From NCBI GenBank assembly GCA_016617855.1, contig JAECUM010001132.1, positions 124,001 to 188,000 of the forward strand: 64,000 nucleotides of DNA, read 5' to 3'. Below the pieces are notes generated by a model. It did no database searches, was not told where the DNA came from, and was given only the letters and a program-made list of their open reading frames with translations. Shown here in pieces: positions 23,239-35,139 of the stretch (position 1 is the stretch's first letter; the number at the start of each line of letters is the position of its first letter). Source of the DNA: Megalonaias nervosa. Lineage: Eukaryota; Mollusca; Bivalvia; Unionida; Unionidae. The position numbers were made by a program, and so were the translations under genes.

Positions 23239-24084
23239 AGGGTTTCTTTAATTTGAAACTTTGCCTTGCAGATTCATTATATTGATATTCAAGTTAATTT
23301 ATGGACTCGTCTTTACTTTTAAAGAAAAGTGTGCCAGATGTTAAGCAAAATGTGCTTTTAGTCGACTTGAAATTTCTTAGAGCAGATGGGTCTTTATAAA
23401 CTTCAAAACATGTCCAATCAGAAAAATGACACATCAGCAGTGCTTGGCATATTTAAAAAGAAGAATATGAGATTGAGAACATTTTCATACTCTTTGCAGA
23501 ATTTGTGGACTTGATGATCATTTGGCTAAAGTTAGACATGTAGACTAGCTGAAGTGAATGTTGAATATAAATACTTTATCACCTTTGTGTTTGTATTCTG
23601 GTTCAAATCCAAATGGCTTTTGCTCCTTCTTGTCAAGTATTTTGACCTGCAGATTCAGGTTAGTAGCTGAAAAAAATACACATTTAATTGTGACATGTAA
23701 TATATAGATTAAAAAATTTTATGCTCAGATTACGCTTTTTGTCAATTAGAAAAAAATCATTCAGGGTTGGCATATATGCATACATGTACTATTAAAAAAC
23801 TTCTTTGCGCAGCATATTTAAGAATCTACACTATTTCACACAGTGTAATTTGGCAACCAAAGTTTGTAAATAGTGACTTTATTTTTAAGTTGGTAGCCAT
23901 TCGGCAAGCAAAACACATTAGACCTACTTGGATCCCTGTTCATAGATGCATGCATACTAGCTGACTCAATCATTTTTTATGAGTCCTACACCTGCATTGC
24001 AAAAGTAGATCTATTTGACCCAATTTTGACACTTCTTTAACTTGGCTTATATTGTGTCTCCAACAGGTTTGTGCTTGAAGCATT

Positions 24085-24455
24085 AATCTTGATGATAGTA
24101 TACTTCTCTCATGGATGTGCCTTGATACATATCCAGTATAGTATACATCTCTCGTGGCTATACCTTGATACATATCCAGGATAGTATATATCTCTAATGG
24201 GCTATGCCTTGATACATGTCCAGTATAGTATACATCTCTCATGGGCTATGCCTTGATACATATCCAGTATAGTATACATCTCTCATGGGCTATGCCTTGA
24301 TACATACCCAGTATAGTATACATCTCTCATGGGCTATGCCTTGATACATATCCAGTATAGTATACATCTCTCATGGGCTGTGCCTTGATACATATCCAGT
24401 ATAGTATACATCTCTCATGGGCTATGCCTCGATATATATCCAGGATAATATACAT
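24085..24455. repeat. Satellite array, 44-bp unit
   Basis: About eight copies of a unit containing TCCAGTATAGTATACATCTC and TCATGGGCTATGCCTTGATA. The last units are nearly identical. The array ends about 100 bp before the acceptor of CDK12 exon 4. Confidence 0.9.
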
Positions 24456-24558
24456 CTTGCTTGTGTCCAATCGATTAAAATTACAAATTTATATAATCTG
24501 TAGCTAGTGGGTTACTGCTAATTTTGAGCTGTGCAATAACTTTTTCCTTGTTCAACAG

Positions 24559-24695
24559 GATTTGCTTGCAACGGCGCTACAATGAGCGAGTGAAGGGAGA
24601 CTGGGGAGAGAGATGTGTAGATCTCTTCAACATTATAGAGATTATTGGTGAGGGAACATACGGTCAGGTGTACAAGGCCAGGGATTCTCTTACAG
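24559..24695 (+). CDS. CDK12: CDK12 exon 4: kinase N-lobe start, glycine-rich loop
   Basis: Encodes residues 486-531. [20 protein letters not shown] matches the segment just upstream of the CDK12 kinase domain (KICCPRYGERR...DWGKRC). [19 protein letters not shown] is the ATP-binding P-loop, residues 512-529. The acceptor TTCAACAG completes codon AA|G with exon 3. The donor is GTGAAT at 24696, phase 1. Confidence 0.93.
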
Positions 24696-24879
24696 GTGAA
24701 TAGTAGACAGGACTTGGTTTGAAAACTACCTGGTACATGCTTTGTTAGCTTCTTCTCCATAGAAAATGCATATTATCTGTGACCACTGCATAGCAATCCT
24801 TGTAATCCACTTCTGTGTATTTTATACTTTGATCTCCATAATTTCTGATTCTTCAAAATGTGAGGATCTAAATGTCAGT

Positions 24880-25350
24880 GCTTTATAATGTTTGTGAGAG
24901 ATGAGACATTATTTAGTTCAAGATGGAGTGTATGCTTTTATGTATGCTTTTGTATGCTAATATACAGAGCTCTGTTGAATGGGAAGCATTAGCATTGAAC
25001 ATCATAAAAGAGGTATGGAAAAAATGTTTAGTTTTTCTTCTCCCGCATAAATTTTACTCCTACACCGTACATGATACTGAATTCGCTTAAAATAGTACTT
25101 GTCCAGTTAGATGAGCATCTTGAAAAGATGGTATTCCCTTCTTCAACTACTACTTGCAAATATAAGTGGACACCTGGAAGTTTCAAATTCTGATAAAAGT
25201 ACATTATTGCTTGTTGTTTTAGTGACTGATGATAAGAATTATTTCATTTACGAGATGCAGTTTTATTGCAATGCTTTATCCCCATCATCCTCGTCTCATT
25301 ATCAAGTAATTGGAAAGTATTATATGCTGTTTTAATTTTGGATGGTCAAT
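24880..25350. repeat. Diverged direct duplication, copy 1
   Basis: Motifs GAGACATTATTTAGTT, AAGCATTAGCATTGAACAT, TTGCAATGCTTTATCC and TCAAGTAATTGGAAAGTATT recur in the same order and spacing at 26310-26640. This suggests an old duplication or two copies of one unidentified element. Confidence 0.6.
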
Positions 25351-26309
25351 GTATCATATGGTTGACTGTCAGGTTTAACAGCAAGATTATTGTCTTCATT
25401 CACACCAGGGTGTTTACCTTTTATAAATACTCTGGGTTAGTAGAGGACTACAGTGCAAGTTAAAACTAAACAGTGCATTTATTTGTATCTTCTTTTTATA
25501 GTACCCTCTTTTGATAGATTGAAGAAATTCTTGGATGAGAGAGTCAAGTAAAGAAATTTTTTTTAGCTCAACTGGCCCATAAGGCCAATTGATAAAAGAG
25601 TTCTAGCTTGAACACATTTCCAATTTAGACAATAGGTGCCATTCTGCAATCAAATATGGCTACCATTACAAAGGACACAAAGCATCACGGCATAGGGACT
25701 TTAGCATCAGACAAATTATACTGATGGTATGTGATCAAATAATTAGTGAAAATACAAAAACAGTGAAACTTTTGTTTTCGTAACATGGAATCAACATTAC
25801 TGGATATATTCCACAGAGCGTTCTACTCACCCAGATGTCTTGGCCAACTGCTCTTGCATTTGGCTGTTAGGCAGATATCTTTCAGGTGAGCCATCTCAGG
25901 CCTCTTTTTGTTTCTCTTGTTTTTATTCTTGTATAAAGTACTTGGATAAAAGGCAAACATTTTCAGATGATTTCCAAAGAAAGCTGTAAAGATTGCACTA
26001 TAATTAATAAGTGGAACAATCTGCATTTTTTTTTTTTCAACCTTTGTTCTTGCACTAGAATCATCCAGGATTTCAAATGAATTTTATGTGCAGTTGAAAT
26101 TGTTCAGTTTCTATTGCCAGCATTTTATATCCACATTTTGTAAAGTTGTGTCCTCCTTGTTTTCATGAAGTTTCCATTTTGTCACCTCCCATGCAACTTA
26201 TAGAAAGGTCACATGCGATATATACCCATTGCTGATGGTTTACTTGTTACCCTAGTGTCACTTGTGTCTTTGTTTCAGCTGTAAACTTCACCTTAATTTC
26301 TTCCAACAT

Positions 26310-26800
26310 CAAGCTTCTTGTGTTTGTGAGACACAAGAGCCATTATTTAGTTGAGTGTGTATGTATATGCTTTTTGATAATTTACATTTTTTAGTTGTGG
26401 AGGTGTATGCTTTTTGATAATAATGTACAGATAGATTAATTAAATTGAAAGCATTAATATTGAACATTACAACACCCAACTCAAAATGTCTCTAAATGTC
26501 CACTTGTCTTGCAGGGCTTGTCTTTTGAACTTGTATTGCAGCACTTTATTCCAATCAATATCAAGCTATGGAAAGCACTGTATGCTGGTTTCTCTTTTTG
26601 TGTTTTTGATTGTCAGTGTAAATGAAAATGGTTACAAGCTGACATCCAAGATGTGTACCACATCAGCAAACTTGAAAATATTGTTGTCAGTTAAGAATAT
26701 CATAGATTGTTTCAACACTCTACAGCTTAAAAGAAGAAATGGTCTTGGTTTGAATTGTTGGAAATTCTTTTTTATCCATTAGAGCGCCAATCCCATTGAG
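26310..26800. repeat. Diverged direct duplication, copy 2, running into repeat family B
   Basis: Contains AGCCATTATTTAGTT, AAAGCATTAATATTGAACAT, GCAGCACTTTATTCCAATCA and GCTATGGAAAGCACTGTATG, parallel to 24880-25350. It then continues into AAAAGAAGAAATGGTCTTGG and GGAAATTCTTTTTTATCCA, shared with repeat family B. Confidence 0.6.
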
Positions 26801-27404
26801 GGACTCTTTGTCTTCTTTCTTTAAACTACTTCTTATGAATGGTTTGATAAAACTCTGATGATACTGTGCCCATCTGAATATAGTTGGCTGGAACACTTAT
26901 AGTCGTAAGGACATTCCTTGCTGTAGATCGATTGTTGGAACTGAACCCAATGAAAATGATATGAGTAGTATGGGCCCTGTGCTGTTAATAGATGTAAAAG
27001 ACGATCAGAATGTGTGGAATGCACTTTGACCCTCTCTCCATCTCACAGTATGACTACAGGAGTAGAAAATTGACACACTTGATTTGGGAAGAACTGATTC
27101 AGGGCTATAATATGTCAAGAAAAAAATGCTTGCAGACTTTGATCATTGAATGTCTATACTTTTCACCAGAAATTTGTGTATTTTGATAAAGTACACACAA
27201 GCTGTTTGCTGTGTGCATCACTTCATTACTAATACAGGCCTGCCATAGGGAGAGCAGACTGGTATCAGACAGCAATTGCTTGCATCTGGTGTTCTGGATA
27301 TCAACCTGTGACACAGTCTTTAACATTGTTAACTTGTATATCTCAATAATAGCTAGTTGAGTAATAGTTTATTTTGGGCAAGTAAAACATATTAGTACTT
27401 GTGT

Positions 27405-27600
27405 GAATGGGCAAGTGGATCTTTAGAATTTTTAGGTTCTGGAATATCCTGCCTGTCTGGACTTAAACAGACTGGGCAAATGAATCTTTCAAGATTTTTC
27501 AAGGCCTTGATTATCCTGTATGTTTGGGGTTGTAACTGACTGGGCCAGTGGATCTTCAGAGATTTTCAACCACAGGACTGTCCTACCTGTCTGGGCCATA
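27405..27600. repeat. Tandem repeat, about 75-bp unit, three copies
   Basis: Three diverged units, each with GACTGGGC, CAGTGGATCTT-like sequence, a TTTTCAA stretch and TATCCTGCCTGTCTGG. The array lies just upstream of exon 5. Confidence 0.7.
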
Positions 27601-27806
27601 AATCTTGTTACAGTACACCAGTTAAAAGCAACTTTGAAATGTTTGTACATCTTGAAATGAAAGTGACACATGTGCACCAAAACCAGGTTACTGCTGCAGT
27701 TTAGTTCAGGAATTGTTCAAAATTGCTTTAAAAGTTGTGACCCATATTTCAGAATCTGAGCACCTTCTCACTTACACCTGTCATTATTTTTGTTTTACTT
27801 CTATAG

Positions 27807-27977
27807 GCGAGCTGGTGGCTCTGAAAAAGGTACGCCTGGAAAATGAGAGGGAAGGGTTCCCCATCACAGCTGTCAGGGAGATTAAAATTTTGAGACAGCT
27901 CAACCATTCTAACATTGTCAACCTCAAGGAGATTGTTACTGACAAGCAGACAGCCATCGACTTCAGAAAGGACAAAG
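27807..27977 (+). CDS. CDK12: CDK12 exon 5: catalytic lysine and PITAVRE cyclin-binding helix
   Basis: Encodes residues 532-588. [18 protein letters not shown] carries the ATP-anchoring Lys538. [16 protein letters not shown] is the C-helix with Glu556, equivalent to PITAIRE in vertebrate CDK12/13, and contacts cyclin [18 protein letters not shown] matches the family closely. The acceptor is CTTCTATAG and the donor GTATGG at 27978, phase 1. Confidence 0.95.
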
Positions 27978-29684
27978 GTATGGACATGTTGTTCAGTCAG
28001 ATGGACTGGTATACTCATGCTAGTGCATAATACCAGTTGTTGAAATTGTAGTAATTGTTTAAAAGTAGGGCTCCATGATATGCATTCATGAAATCTTAGT
28101 TGTAGATGATGATGTAAGTGTTGCATGCATTCTCCAGAGATACTTGCTGGGCATTCATGCAGAAAATTTGAATTTTTGCACTTGGTGACAAGTGATGCAT
28201 GAGAACTCAAGCAATTTAAAGTCCTGCATATAAATATATACTCTGCACAGTATAAAATTTTTATTGAACTGTTGACCCTGAGAGTGTGTGTTGTGACATG
28301 TCATGCTGCATCGTAGCTCTTGTGACATCTTTTTTCAGGTTGGCAACTGTTTACTTATTTGTGTTTTTGCAACTTGACATAGATGGTTATTAAACTAAAT
28401 TTGATTGACACATAGGGCCATGGAACAAGCATTATGTCATTTGTTTAAAGTTAAGAAGTTTTTCAGATTATTGGTACAAGGAAAGTGTTAGAGATACCAG
28501 TGAGTGACTTTGAGTTCAAAGTACATGCAGAATAGAAGAAAAGGCAGCATGCCAGTCAGTCCCCCTTTCAGTGGTATTTTGAAATTAAATGTTGAAAAGG
28601 CAGAATAACAAGCCTTATTAAAATTTAGACCATTTAAAGTAGAGTGCAATTTTCATTTCTATTTTCAAACAGTTTAGTCCTGCAGGATCTTGTGCTACCA
28701 AACTACATAGCCCTGTAAGGGTTAAGGTAAACTGATTAAATAAGAATCTAAAATAAAATTAAAAAAGTAAAGATCTATATTTGATCAGAATCCCTCTGTC
28801 TGAAAAAGGAGACTATGTCATTGACAAGTTTAAGACCCTCATACAGCATTATGGAACTGATAAGAAATCTGGCATAGTAGTTGGCAAACCACCGATTCAA
28901 GGAAATGGAACCTTGGCATGTTTATGTTAGAAAAAAAATCTTGTTTTGGAGTAGAGGTATCCAAAAGACAATACCTATGAGCTGTGTGAAATGACCAGAA
29001 AGAATGATTTCCCAACTTAGTCAAGCTGGCTAGGCTAACAATGTATACACCCCTTTAGACAGCAGACTGTTAAAGGGGTGCAAAGCACATACCAATATCC
29101 ATAAACAGATAAGGAACAGATTAAGATCAGAAACAATTCACAACATAATTCTTATGCTTGAGAGGTGACATCTTTTAAAGCTTTTGATTTCAATAGAAGT
29201 CTAACAGAGTGGAGCAGGAAGAGGGAGAGATGGATATTGAAATATGGCCATTTTCTCTCCTTTTCTTCTATTTTGGTGACAAGGGGAACCCCCACTTGTA
29301 GATAAAATTCTGGCAGCATCTCGGAGACTGCAGTATTGTTCAATTTACACATTTTCATAACTTGCTCCCACAAAAAAAAAAATGCATAAACTGGGGGAGA
29401 AATTGCACAAAAGTAGCAATGCTTCTGCACATTTTAACCATGTCAGTACAAATCTTTAGAATAATTGCTGAATTAAGCAATGATAATTTATTTGCATGAG
29501 AAGTGAAGGCCTTGTACACATACCTACTGTAGATTTTGTCAAGAGAGGTTCAACAGTTGCTGTCTTTGCATGGCTAGTTTGAGAACTTGTCATCCATGTC
29601 ATGACTGGGAGTATTCATAAATTGGCAGATTACTGATGTCTTTATTAAAAGCCAAGATAGAGGCAACAACTTCAATAGAAAGGG

Positions 29685-29960
29685 TTTGGTTTGGTGTTTA
29701 ATGGCACAGCAACACGAGTGTGTTGTTTAGTGCTGAGGAGTCGAGCGAAATAACTTGCCCAAGGATATGCCATGGCAGCCTGCTTGCCCCAGGACATGCT
29801 ATGGTAACCTACTTGGGCTGATTTGATGGTAGAATTTAGGCCCAAACCACTTTGGTCTCAGGTCCTGCATGTGAATCACTGAAAAACCACAGCATCTGTC
29901 TCCATTAGTCACCTCTTACTAAATGCTGGATGGTACATTGGGTTTATTCTCCAGAAGTTT
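29685..29960. repeat. Degenerate dispersed element (possible SINE relic)
   Basis: Contains TTGGTGTTTAATGGCACAGC and GTGCTGAGGAGTCGAG, motifs I associate with an abundant molluscan dispersed repeat. Ends are not defined and no B box is intact. Confidence 0.35.
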
Positions 29961-30070
29961 GCAGTTAGGTCAATTTACCACCACAGCTCCTATCTCAGTT
30001 AGTTCTTACTACATACTGGATGTCACATGGTGTATATTCTACACAAATTTGTGTATTGCCTTTAAATGTT

Positions 30071-30365
30071 AGACCACTCCGGTGGCCTAAGTGGTTAGAG
30101 AGTCTGTCTTGGATGCAGGAGGTTGCATATTCAAACCCCTGCCAAGTCGTACCAAAGACTTGTAAAAATGGTGCTTGACGCTTAGCATGAAGAGGTTAGT
30201 GTTAGGACTGGTCGGCCTGGTATCAGGATAATGTGACTGTGGGGGACATGATGCGACATGTCCACAGCATGATGCTCCAGTGCTAGACATCACTATAAGC
30301 TACCACATCACAGTGATATGACTAAAATTGTTAAAGTTATGTTAAAAATTAAAATCACTCGCACA
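30071..30365 (+). repeat. SINE family 1 with tRNA-like head
   Basis: The tRNA-like head CCGGTGGCCTAAGTGGTTAG has a decayed B box (ATTCAAACCCC). It is followed by the body GAGGTTAGTGTTAGGACTGG, CAGCATGATGCTCCAGTGCT and a short A-rich/ACAC end. A few dozen body bases are deleted relative to the 15525 and 58830 copies (after TGTAAAAATGGTGCTTGACG). Confidence 0.85.
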
Positions 30366-31065
30366 CAGTTAATGTTACTTCCTCTCCCTATTTTAGACGA
30401 GGGAGTGAAAGCTCCCCCTCTTTTGCAAATAATAATATGCCTTCTTTGCATACATTGGAGTAACAAGTTTCACATAAAGAGATCTTAATTGAGGAGTGGA
30501 GTAATGTGTTCCTGCACTTTATTCCTCATGGAAGAGTTCAAGTACAAAAATTACACTTGACAGCTAAGCTGGGCATGCCAAAAAATCCCAACCTAAAATG
30601 TTTTCCAGATGCCAGATATTTTTCAACATGATGGTTGCCCTTGATGCAGCAATTAGTCTTCAGTATTGGCATCATGAAATTAAACTCAAATTTTTGTCTC
30701 AGAAGCATGCATGCCAAGAGTGAATGGAACTACTAAAGTGATGAGTGTCCATGCAGTAGCCGTTGAGGTAATCATTCTGGGTTTTAACCCAGCAGCCTGA
30801 CAAGTGATTTCTGCCAAGATTTTGGCTTCATAAATATGGATACTGACTCCTTAAAATTGTGGATTTGTGAAAGGGTTCTGTTGCCACAGAAGGGTCTTCC
30901 AATGTTGCTTCTTTACATTCATGGTTTATAGAATCCCTGAAAACGTATACCCCCTCCCCCAATGAAAATTGGTATCTATTGACTAATTATGATTTCAAAG
31001 CAATCTCCTTACACAAGTTTGTTCTTTCTGCTTGATGTTTGAACATGTGCATAATTTCCTTGCAG

Positions 31066-31255
31066 GTGCCTTTTACTTGGTGTTTGAGTACATGGATCAT
31101 GACCTCATGGGGATACTGGAGTCGGGGATGGTAAACTTTCAGGAGCAGCATATTGCGTCTTTCATGAAGCAGCTTTTAGATGGTTTGAATTATTGTCATA
31201 AAAAGAACTTTTTACATAGGGATATAAAGTGTTCCAATATCCTTCTCAACAACAG
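31066..31255 (+). CDS. CDK12: CDK12 exon 6: hinge and catalytic loop
   Basis: Encodes residues 589-651. [18 protein letters not shown] is the hinge region, identical to CDK12 over most positions. [20 protein letters not shown] holds the catalytic loop (HRD 639-641, Asp641; Lys643; Asn646). The acceptor is TTCCTTGCAG and the donor GTAAGT at 31256, phase 2. Confidence 0.95.
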
Positions 31256-32071
31256 GTAAGTATTTCTTGCTTTAAAATTGATTTTATTGCTTTTTAGTAT
31301 ATACAATGTATTTAAATTGAAGGTGGTAAAATTTGGGCAAGTAACATTAATGTTTACTTGCTCAGGAAACTGTTTACCTTGTTACAGTTGATTTGTAAGG
31401 AATCTGCAGATTTAAGTTTCAAGGACTTTGTGATCTTCAAATGTAGGATTCAATCGAGTATTTACGTATTGTTTTCAGATACTGCATTCTGTACAAATTA
31501 TTGATTGGCTATAATCAGTACTTCAATTGACCTGTCTTGGATCCTATGAGACTTTAATAAAGTATGATAGTACATGAACAGAGCTCAAGTATTTAACAAA
31601 TTGGGCCTCTTTTGGAATGTGTATTTTGAAACTCAAACCTGTGCTCTAAACCAAGTCTTAATCATTAAGACATTTATCATGCCTTTAGAATGCATCATTC
31701 ATCTGGGGGACCAAGACTGCTTTGATTATACGAGTCAATCTTAACTCACAAAACTCGTTTCAAATTTGCTTGAACATGAACTCCTAAAACAATACTTGCA
31801 GCAGGAGCAGTACACGAACAACTTGGATTAAATGCTTAATTGTTTTGCATAATTTGAGTGCATTTCCAAGTTTGAATACACTTTGGTCCATTTACAAATG
31901 CTATGCTTATCTTGAGTCTGCATGAAATTGAGGAATTAATGAAGACATTAGAATTGATGAGGGTAAATTTTTGTTTCATTCCGCTTTGATTATGCTAGAG
32001 TGTGTTTTCAGGTCCTGATTAATTTCTCAGTTCCATGATATGTATACCTTCATTCTCTTGCACTCGATGTG

Positions 32072-32160
32072 ATGCAGTATGGCCACTTTAGGAAAAGATT
32101 TGACATCACCCTACATCCAGGTATCACCCAGAGGTACAAGTCAACAGTCAGTATAGCAGA
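32072..32160 (+). repeat. Inverted dispersed repeat, left partner
   Basis: GATGCAGTATGGCCACTTTA then GGAAAAGATTTGACATCACC and CATCCAGGTATCACCCAGAG. The reverse complement of 34425-34513 carries the same string of motifs (ATGGCCACTTTAGGAAAAGA, TACATCCAGGTCTCTGCTCG). The partners flank the hAT element on either side. Confidence 0.6.
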
Positions 32161-32960
32161 GTATACATGACCACAGAGTTGTGAAAGGATTGAAGGATGA
32201 GTCGACAGAGTAATCAATACAACATAATTACAATTTGATTTTGCTATCATTTGTCATTGTCATCATCATAACTATCATGATCATCGTGTTGCTGAAGCAA
32301 AATATCAATAATATAAGGGACCGACCAAATACTTTTCTGAAGACTCTGTTTTTGGGAAAAAAATAGCTTGAGAAAAAGTACTTTTGCTCAGATTTGGAAA
32401 AAAAAATCTAACTCCGTCATATTTTATTGGAAATTTTTTTATACTGAGAGAGATGAAAAGGCAGTATCTTTGTCTGAACATTAAATAATTGATCCTGAAC
32501 TATCAGTGTTTGGTCAAAATTGAGTGTACATCTTTATGGAGGTTCATAATATATGGAAAATTAAATAGAAACAGTACAATTGTAATGTAATTCTTTTCAA
32601 CTGAACAGTTTGATTGGTGATTTAGAAAGGGCTGTATTAAGATTATCAGTTTTTAATCTCTCTCGAGTTGAAGGTTGAGGCTGGAGATTGAGGAGAATCA
32701 TTTTCGTTCCTAAAAGGTAGATGGTATCGAACGATAAATATCCAAGTTGAACTGGCTTGTGGCCATGCAGTTTCATTTCCAATTTCCAAATAATTGTCAG
32801 CAGATTTCCTTAATCCACATTTTCCTGATGTCTGCTACAGATGACAACATAATGCAAATCATCCATTGACATAACATACGTTGATAAGATCTTGCATTTC
32901 CACTCCTCTTGATACTCCGGATCAGAGATATACTTGATATTAACAACTGAATGCTTTCTG

Positions 32961-34327
32961 CAGACCTGCCAACCCTCACGATTTTGGCGTGAATTTCACG
33001 ACTCTTGATAGCAATTCACGGATTCACGGCGCATGCAAAAAATCATGAATTCCCAGCTTCTCAATAGGCTTAAATCAGGAATAAAATAACTTTATCCTGT
33101 TAAGTGCTAGTCAAAATAGCAGCAGAGGTTACTGATGCCAATAACAGCTCCATATTGCTAGTCATGATTTTAGTAGAACTATATCCAGTTGTTATAGTTT
33201 GTCCTGTAGCAAGCATTGTAAAGAACATAATCTATATTTAGAAGAAAACCGGGCCTGAACTGATTTTTTAAAAATAAAATGGCACATGCACATACACGTA
33301 GCAATTGTAATTGTTTCAAAACAAACACTACATGAAGACAGCTCATTCGAGTGTATGAATTTTCGAGATATTGACAGATTAGCATATATCATAATTTTGC
33401 TCGAGTTAATATTTTGCAGCACAGGTGCCGACATCGCTAATCATTCATCATTCATCTTCTGTTTCTTAATTAGGCAACACTCCAAGGAAAAAGATATGTC
33501 TTCCACAAAAAGTGAAGTATAGATTGGAGTACATCAAAAATTGCACTTGCATTCTGCCATCAAACATCGATGTACATTATGTTTTTTTTACACAGTGGTG
33601 TCCTGTGAATTTTAGAATTGGGAATTTACACAGGGGCTTGTATTGTTGCTTGCAATTTACCGGTCATACGTGTCCTATATACTAATATATACATGGGCAT
33701 GTGTCATTACGATGTGAAAAAGCACACTGCTAGCAAAAAAGCATATAGATATTGGGAAAATTAAGAGTACCCACGGCAGATTTCAGCTCTGAATACTTTA
33801 AGCGACCTACTCAAGTCCTGCAGGCTACCAGTGCTGAAGCATTGTTTGCGAGTATTCTTGTTGAACATAACCTGCCTTTCTCAGTTGGAGAACAGCAACA
33901 GTGACAGTGGAAGAGTATTTCATGTTGTTCGGAAAAATAAGACAAACTTCAGTGCCTCCTTAGGTGCTGAAAATTGGCAAAAATTTTAGTCACCAAGGTT
34001 AAACAGCAGGCAAGAAGCCTGAACTGTTATGCAAACAAATTTACCATAGCCCATTTGAGGAAGTTGAAGTTTGCCACAGCATCATATTATGACAAATAGC
34101 GTGAAGTTTGTGTATATCAATAAATATGTGTGCAAATAAATTTGTACATGTAATCAGTGTAAATAACTTGGATTAGTTTTATTTGTGGATTTTCATATAA
34201 TGCAGTACTGGCCATCAAAGTTGATGGAGCTATTGTTCTGGTACAATTTTTCACTAATTGTGTTCAAAATTCACAAATTTTTATCCCTCTTTTCACTAAT
34301 TGCGAGTCTGGAGGGTTGGCAGCTCAG
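32961..34327 (+). mobile_element. hAT-like DNA transposon relic
   Basis: Inner terminal repeats are CTGCCAACCCTC (32966-32977) and the complementary GAGGGTTGGCAG (34311-34322). TTTCTG lies directly outside on both sides (32955-32960 and 34328-34333) if the ends are placed at CAGAC and CTCAG. In the + frame at about 33821-33896 the text ATSAEALFASILVEHNLPFS matches the start of a widespread hAT transposase (AEALFAxFIVEHNLPF). A possible initiation region is MSSTKSEV at 33496. The rest of the transposase is deleted or scrambled. Confidence 0.65.
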
Positions 34328-34424
34328 TTTCTGATATCTGTATTTTTATTATGGACATGCTCCTAGTGCACAAGATTGATGCTCTGTTGTGTATATTGTA
34401 ATGAATAAATGTAGTTTCCCTCGC

Positions 34425-34513
34425 TAGACTGACCAGATTGTACCTCGAGCAGAGACCTGGATGTAAACATGTGACATCATAGCCATCTTTTCCTAAAGTG
34501 GCCATCGTATCAA
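34425..34513 (-). repeat. Inverted dispersed repeat, right partner
   Basis: Reverse-complement counterpart of 32072-32160. The pair could form a long-range hairpin in the pre-mRNA of intron 6. Confidence 0.6.
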
Positions 34514-34695
34514 GATGTAAACATGTTAATAGACCACGATGCTTTGAGAGGTTAGAATTTATCTTGAACTTGGCATCATTATAGAAATCTTGGAAGATTA
34601 ATTAATATTGATCTAGTACACACAAACCTTGCATTTTTGTCTCTATCACAAGCCTGCAAAGCAAAGAAGATAACTATAGATTTGATTTATTCCAG

Positions 34696-34857
34696 AGGCC
34701 AAATTAAGCTTGGAGATTGGGGTCTGGCCCGACTCTATCATGCCGATGACAAGGATAGGTTGTATACTAATAAAGTCATTACACTTTGGTATCGGCCCCC
34801 CGAGCTTCTTTTGGGAGAAGAAAGATATGGTCCTGCCATTGACATCTGGAGTATTGG
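34696..34857 (+). CDS. CDK12: CDK12 exon 7: activation segment, with DWG in place of DFG
   Basis: Encodes residues 652-705. [20 protein letters not shown] holds the metal-binding aspartate (Asp659) but Trp instead of Phe at 660, and Gly instead of the usual Ala at 658. [20 protein letters not shown] contains the T-loop threonine Thr676 and the PPE motif. [11 protein letters not shown] ends the exon, where vertebrates have WSCG. The codon is TGG in a clean reading frame, so this is not a frame artefact, although a base error (TTT or TTC to TGG would need two changes) is unlikely. The acceptor is TTATTCCAG and the donor GTGAGT at 34858. Confidence 0.93.
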
Positions 34858-35139
34858 GTGAGTCCATATATCATGGTGCTTAGAGAGAATGAAGACTGTT
34901 GATGTTCTTACGTGCTTGCCCATAGATTTAGTCCTGTCAATTGTCCCATATGGATTGTTGTCTAGATTGTACAAAATCTACTTGTTTTAGAGAAAGTAAA
35001 ATAATTTGTAGGTATGTTTGTGGCATCTTTTACCATTTTACTAAAATAAGTTCATCACTGCCTGGATTTTACCTATTTTGTAAAAACTTTGTTAATACTA
35101 TTGGGCAAAATCTTGTTTGTATTTATACTAGCAGGACCA

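Larger units (their letters stand above)
17961..24558 (+). other. CDK12: CDK12 intron 3
   Basis: A 6.6-kb phase-2 intron. It contains a hAT-like element (18142-19523), dispersed repeat family B (19540-19970), a 43-bp tandem pair (about 20165-20245), a poly-C tract (about 21565-21577), a - strand SINE (22983-23238) and a 44-bp satellite (24085-24455). No further exon seen. Confidence 0.8.
24696..27806 (+). other. CDK12: CDK12 intron 4
   Basis: A 3.1-kb phase-1 intron. It contains two related segments (about 24880-25350 and 26310-26640), part of repeat family B (26600-26790), and a roughly 75-bp tandem repeat (27405-27600). No exon or RNA seen. Confidence 0.8.
27978..31065 (+). other. CDK12: CDK12 intron 5
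   Basis: A 3.1-kb phase-1 intron. It holds a SINE family 1 copy (30071-30365) and a degenerate dispersed element (29685-29960). Otherwise AT-rich with no gene. Confidence 0.8.
31256..34695 (+). other. CDK12: CDK12 intron 6
   Basis: A 3.4-kb phase-2 intron. It contains a hAT-like element (32961-34327) and an inverted pair of similar segments around 32075-32130 and 34435-34510. No other exon seen. Confidence 0.8.

Noticed and set aside
27749..28210. 153-codon - strand frame over exon 5
   Set aside because: It is the antisense shadow of the conserved CDK12 exon and shows no protein features of its own.
28796..28930. Possible coding fragment (GDYVIDKFKTLIQHYG) in intron 5
   Set aside because: Short, bounded by stops, without splice sites in the correct phase. 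It could be a mobile-element scrap but I could not identify it.
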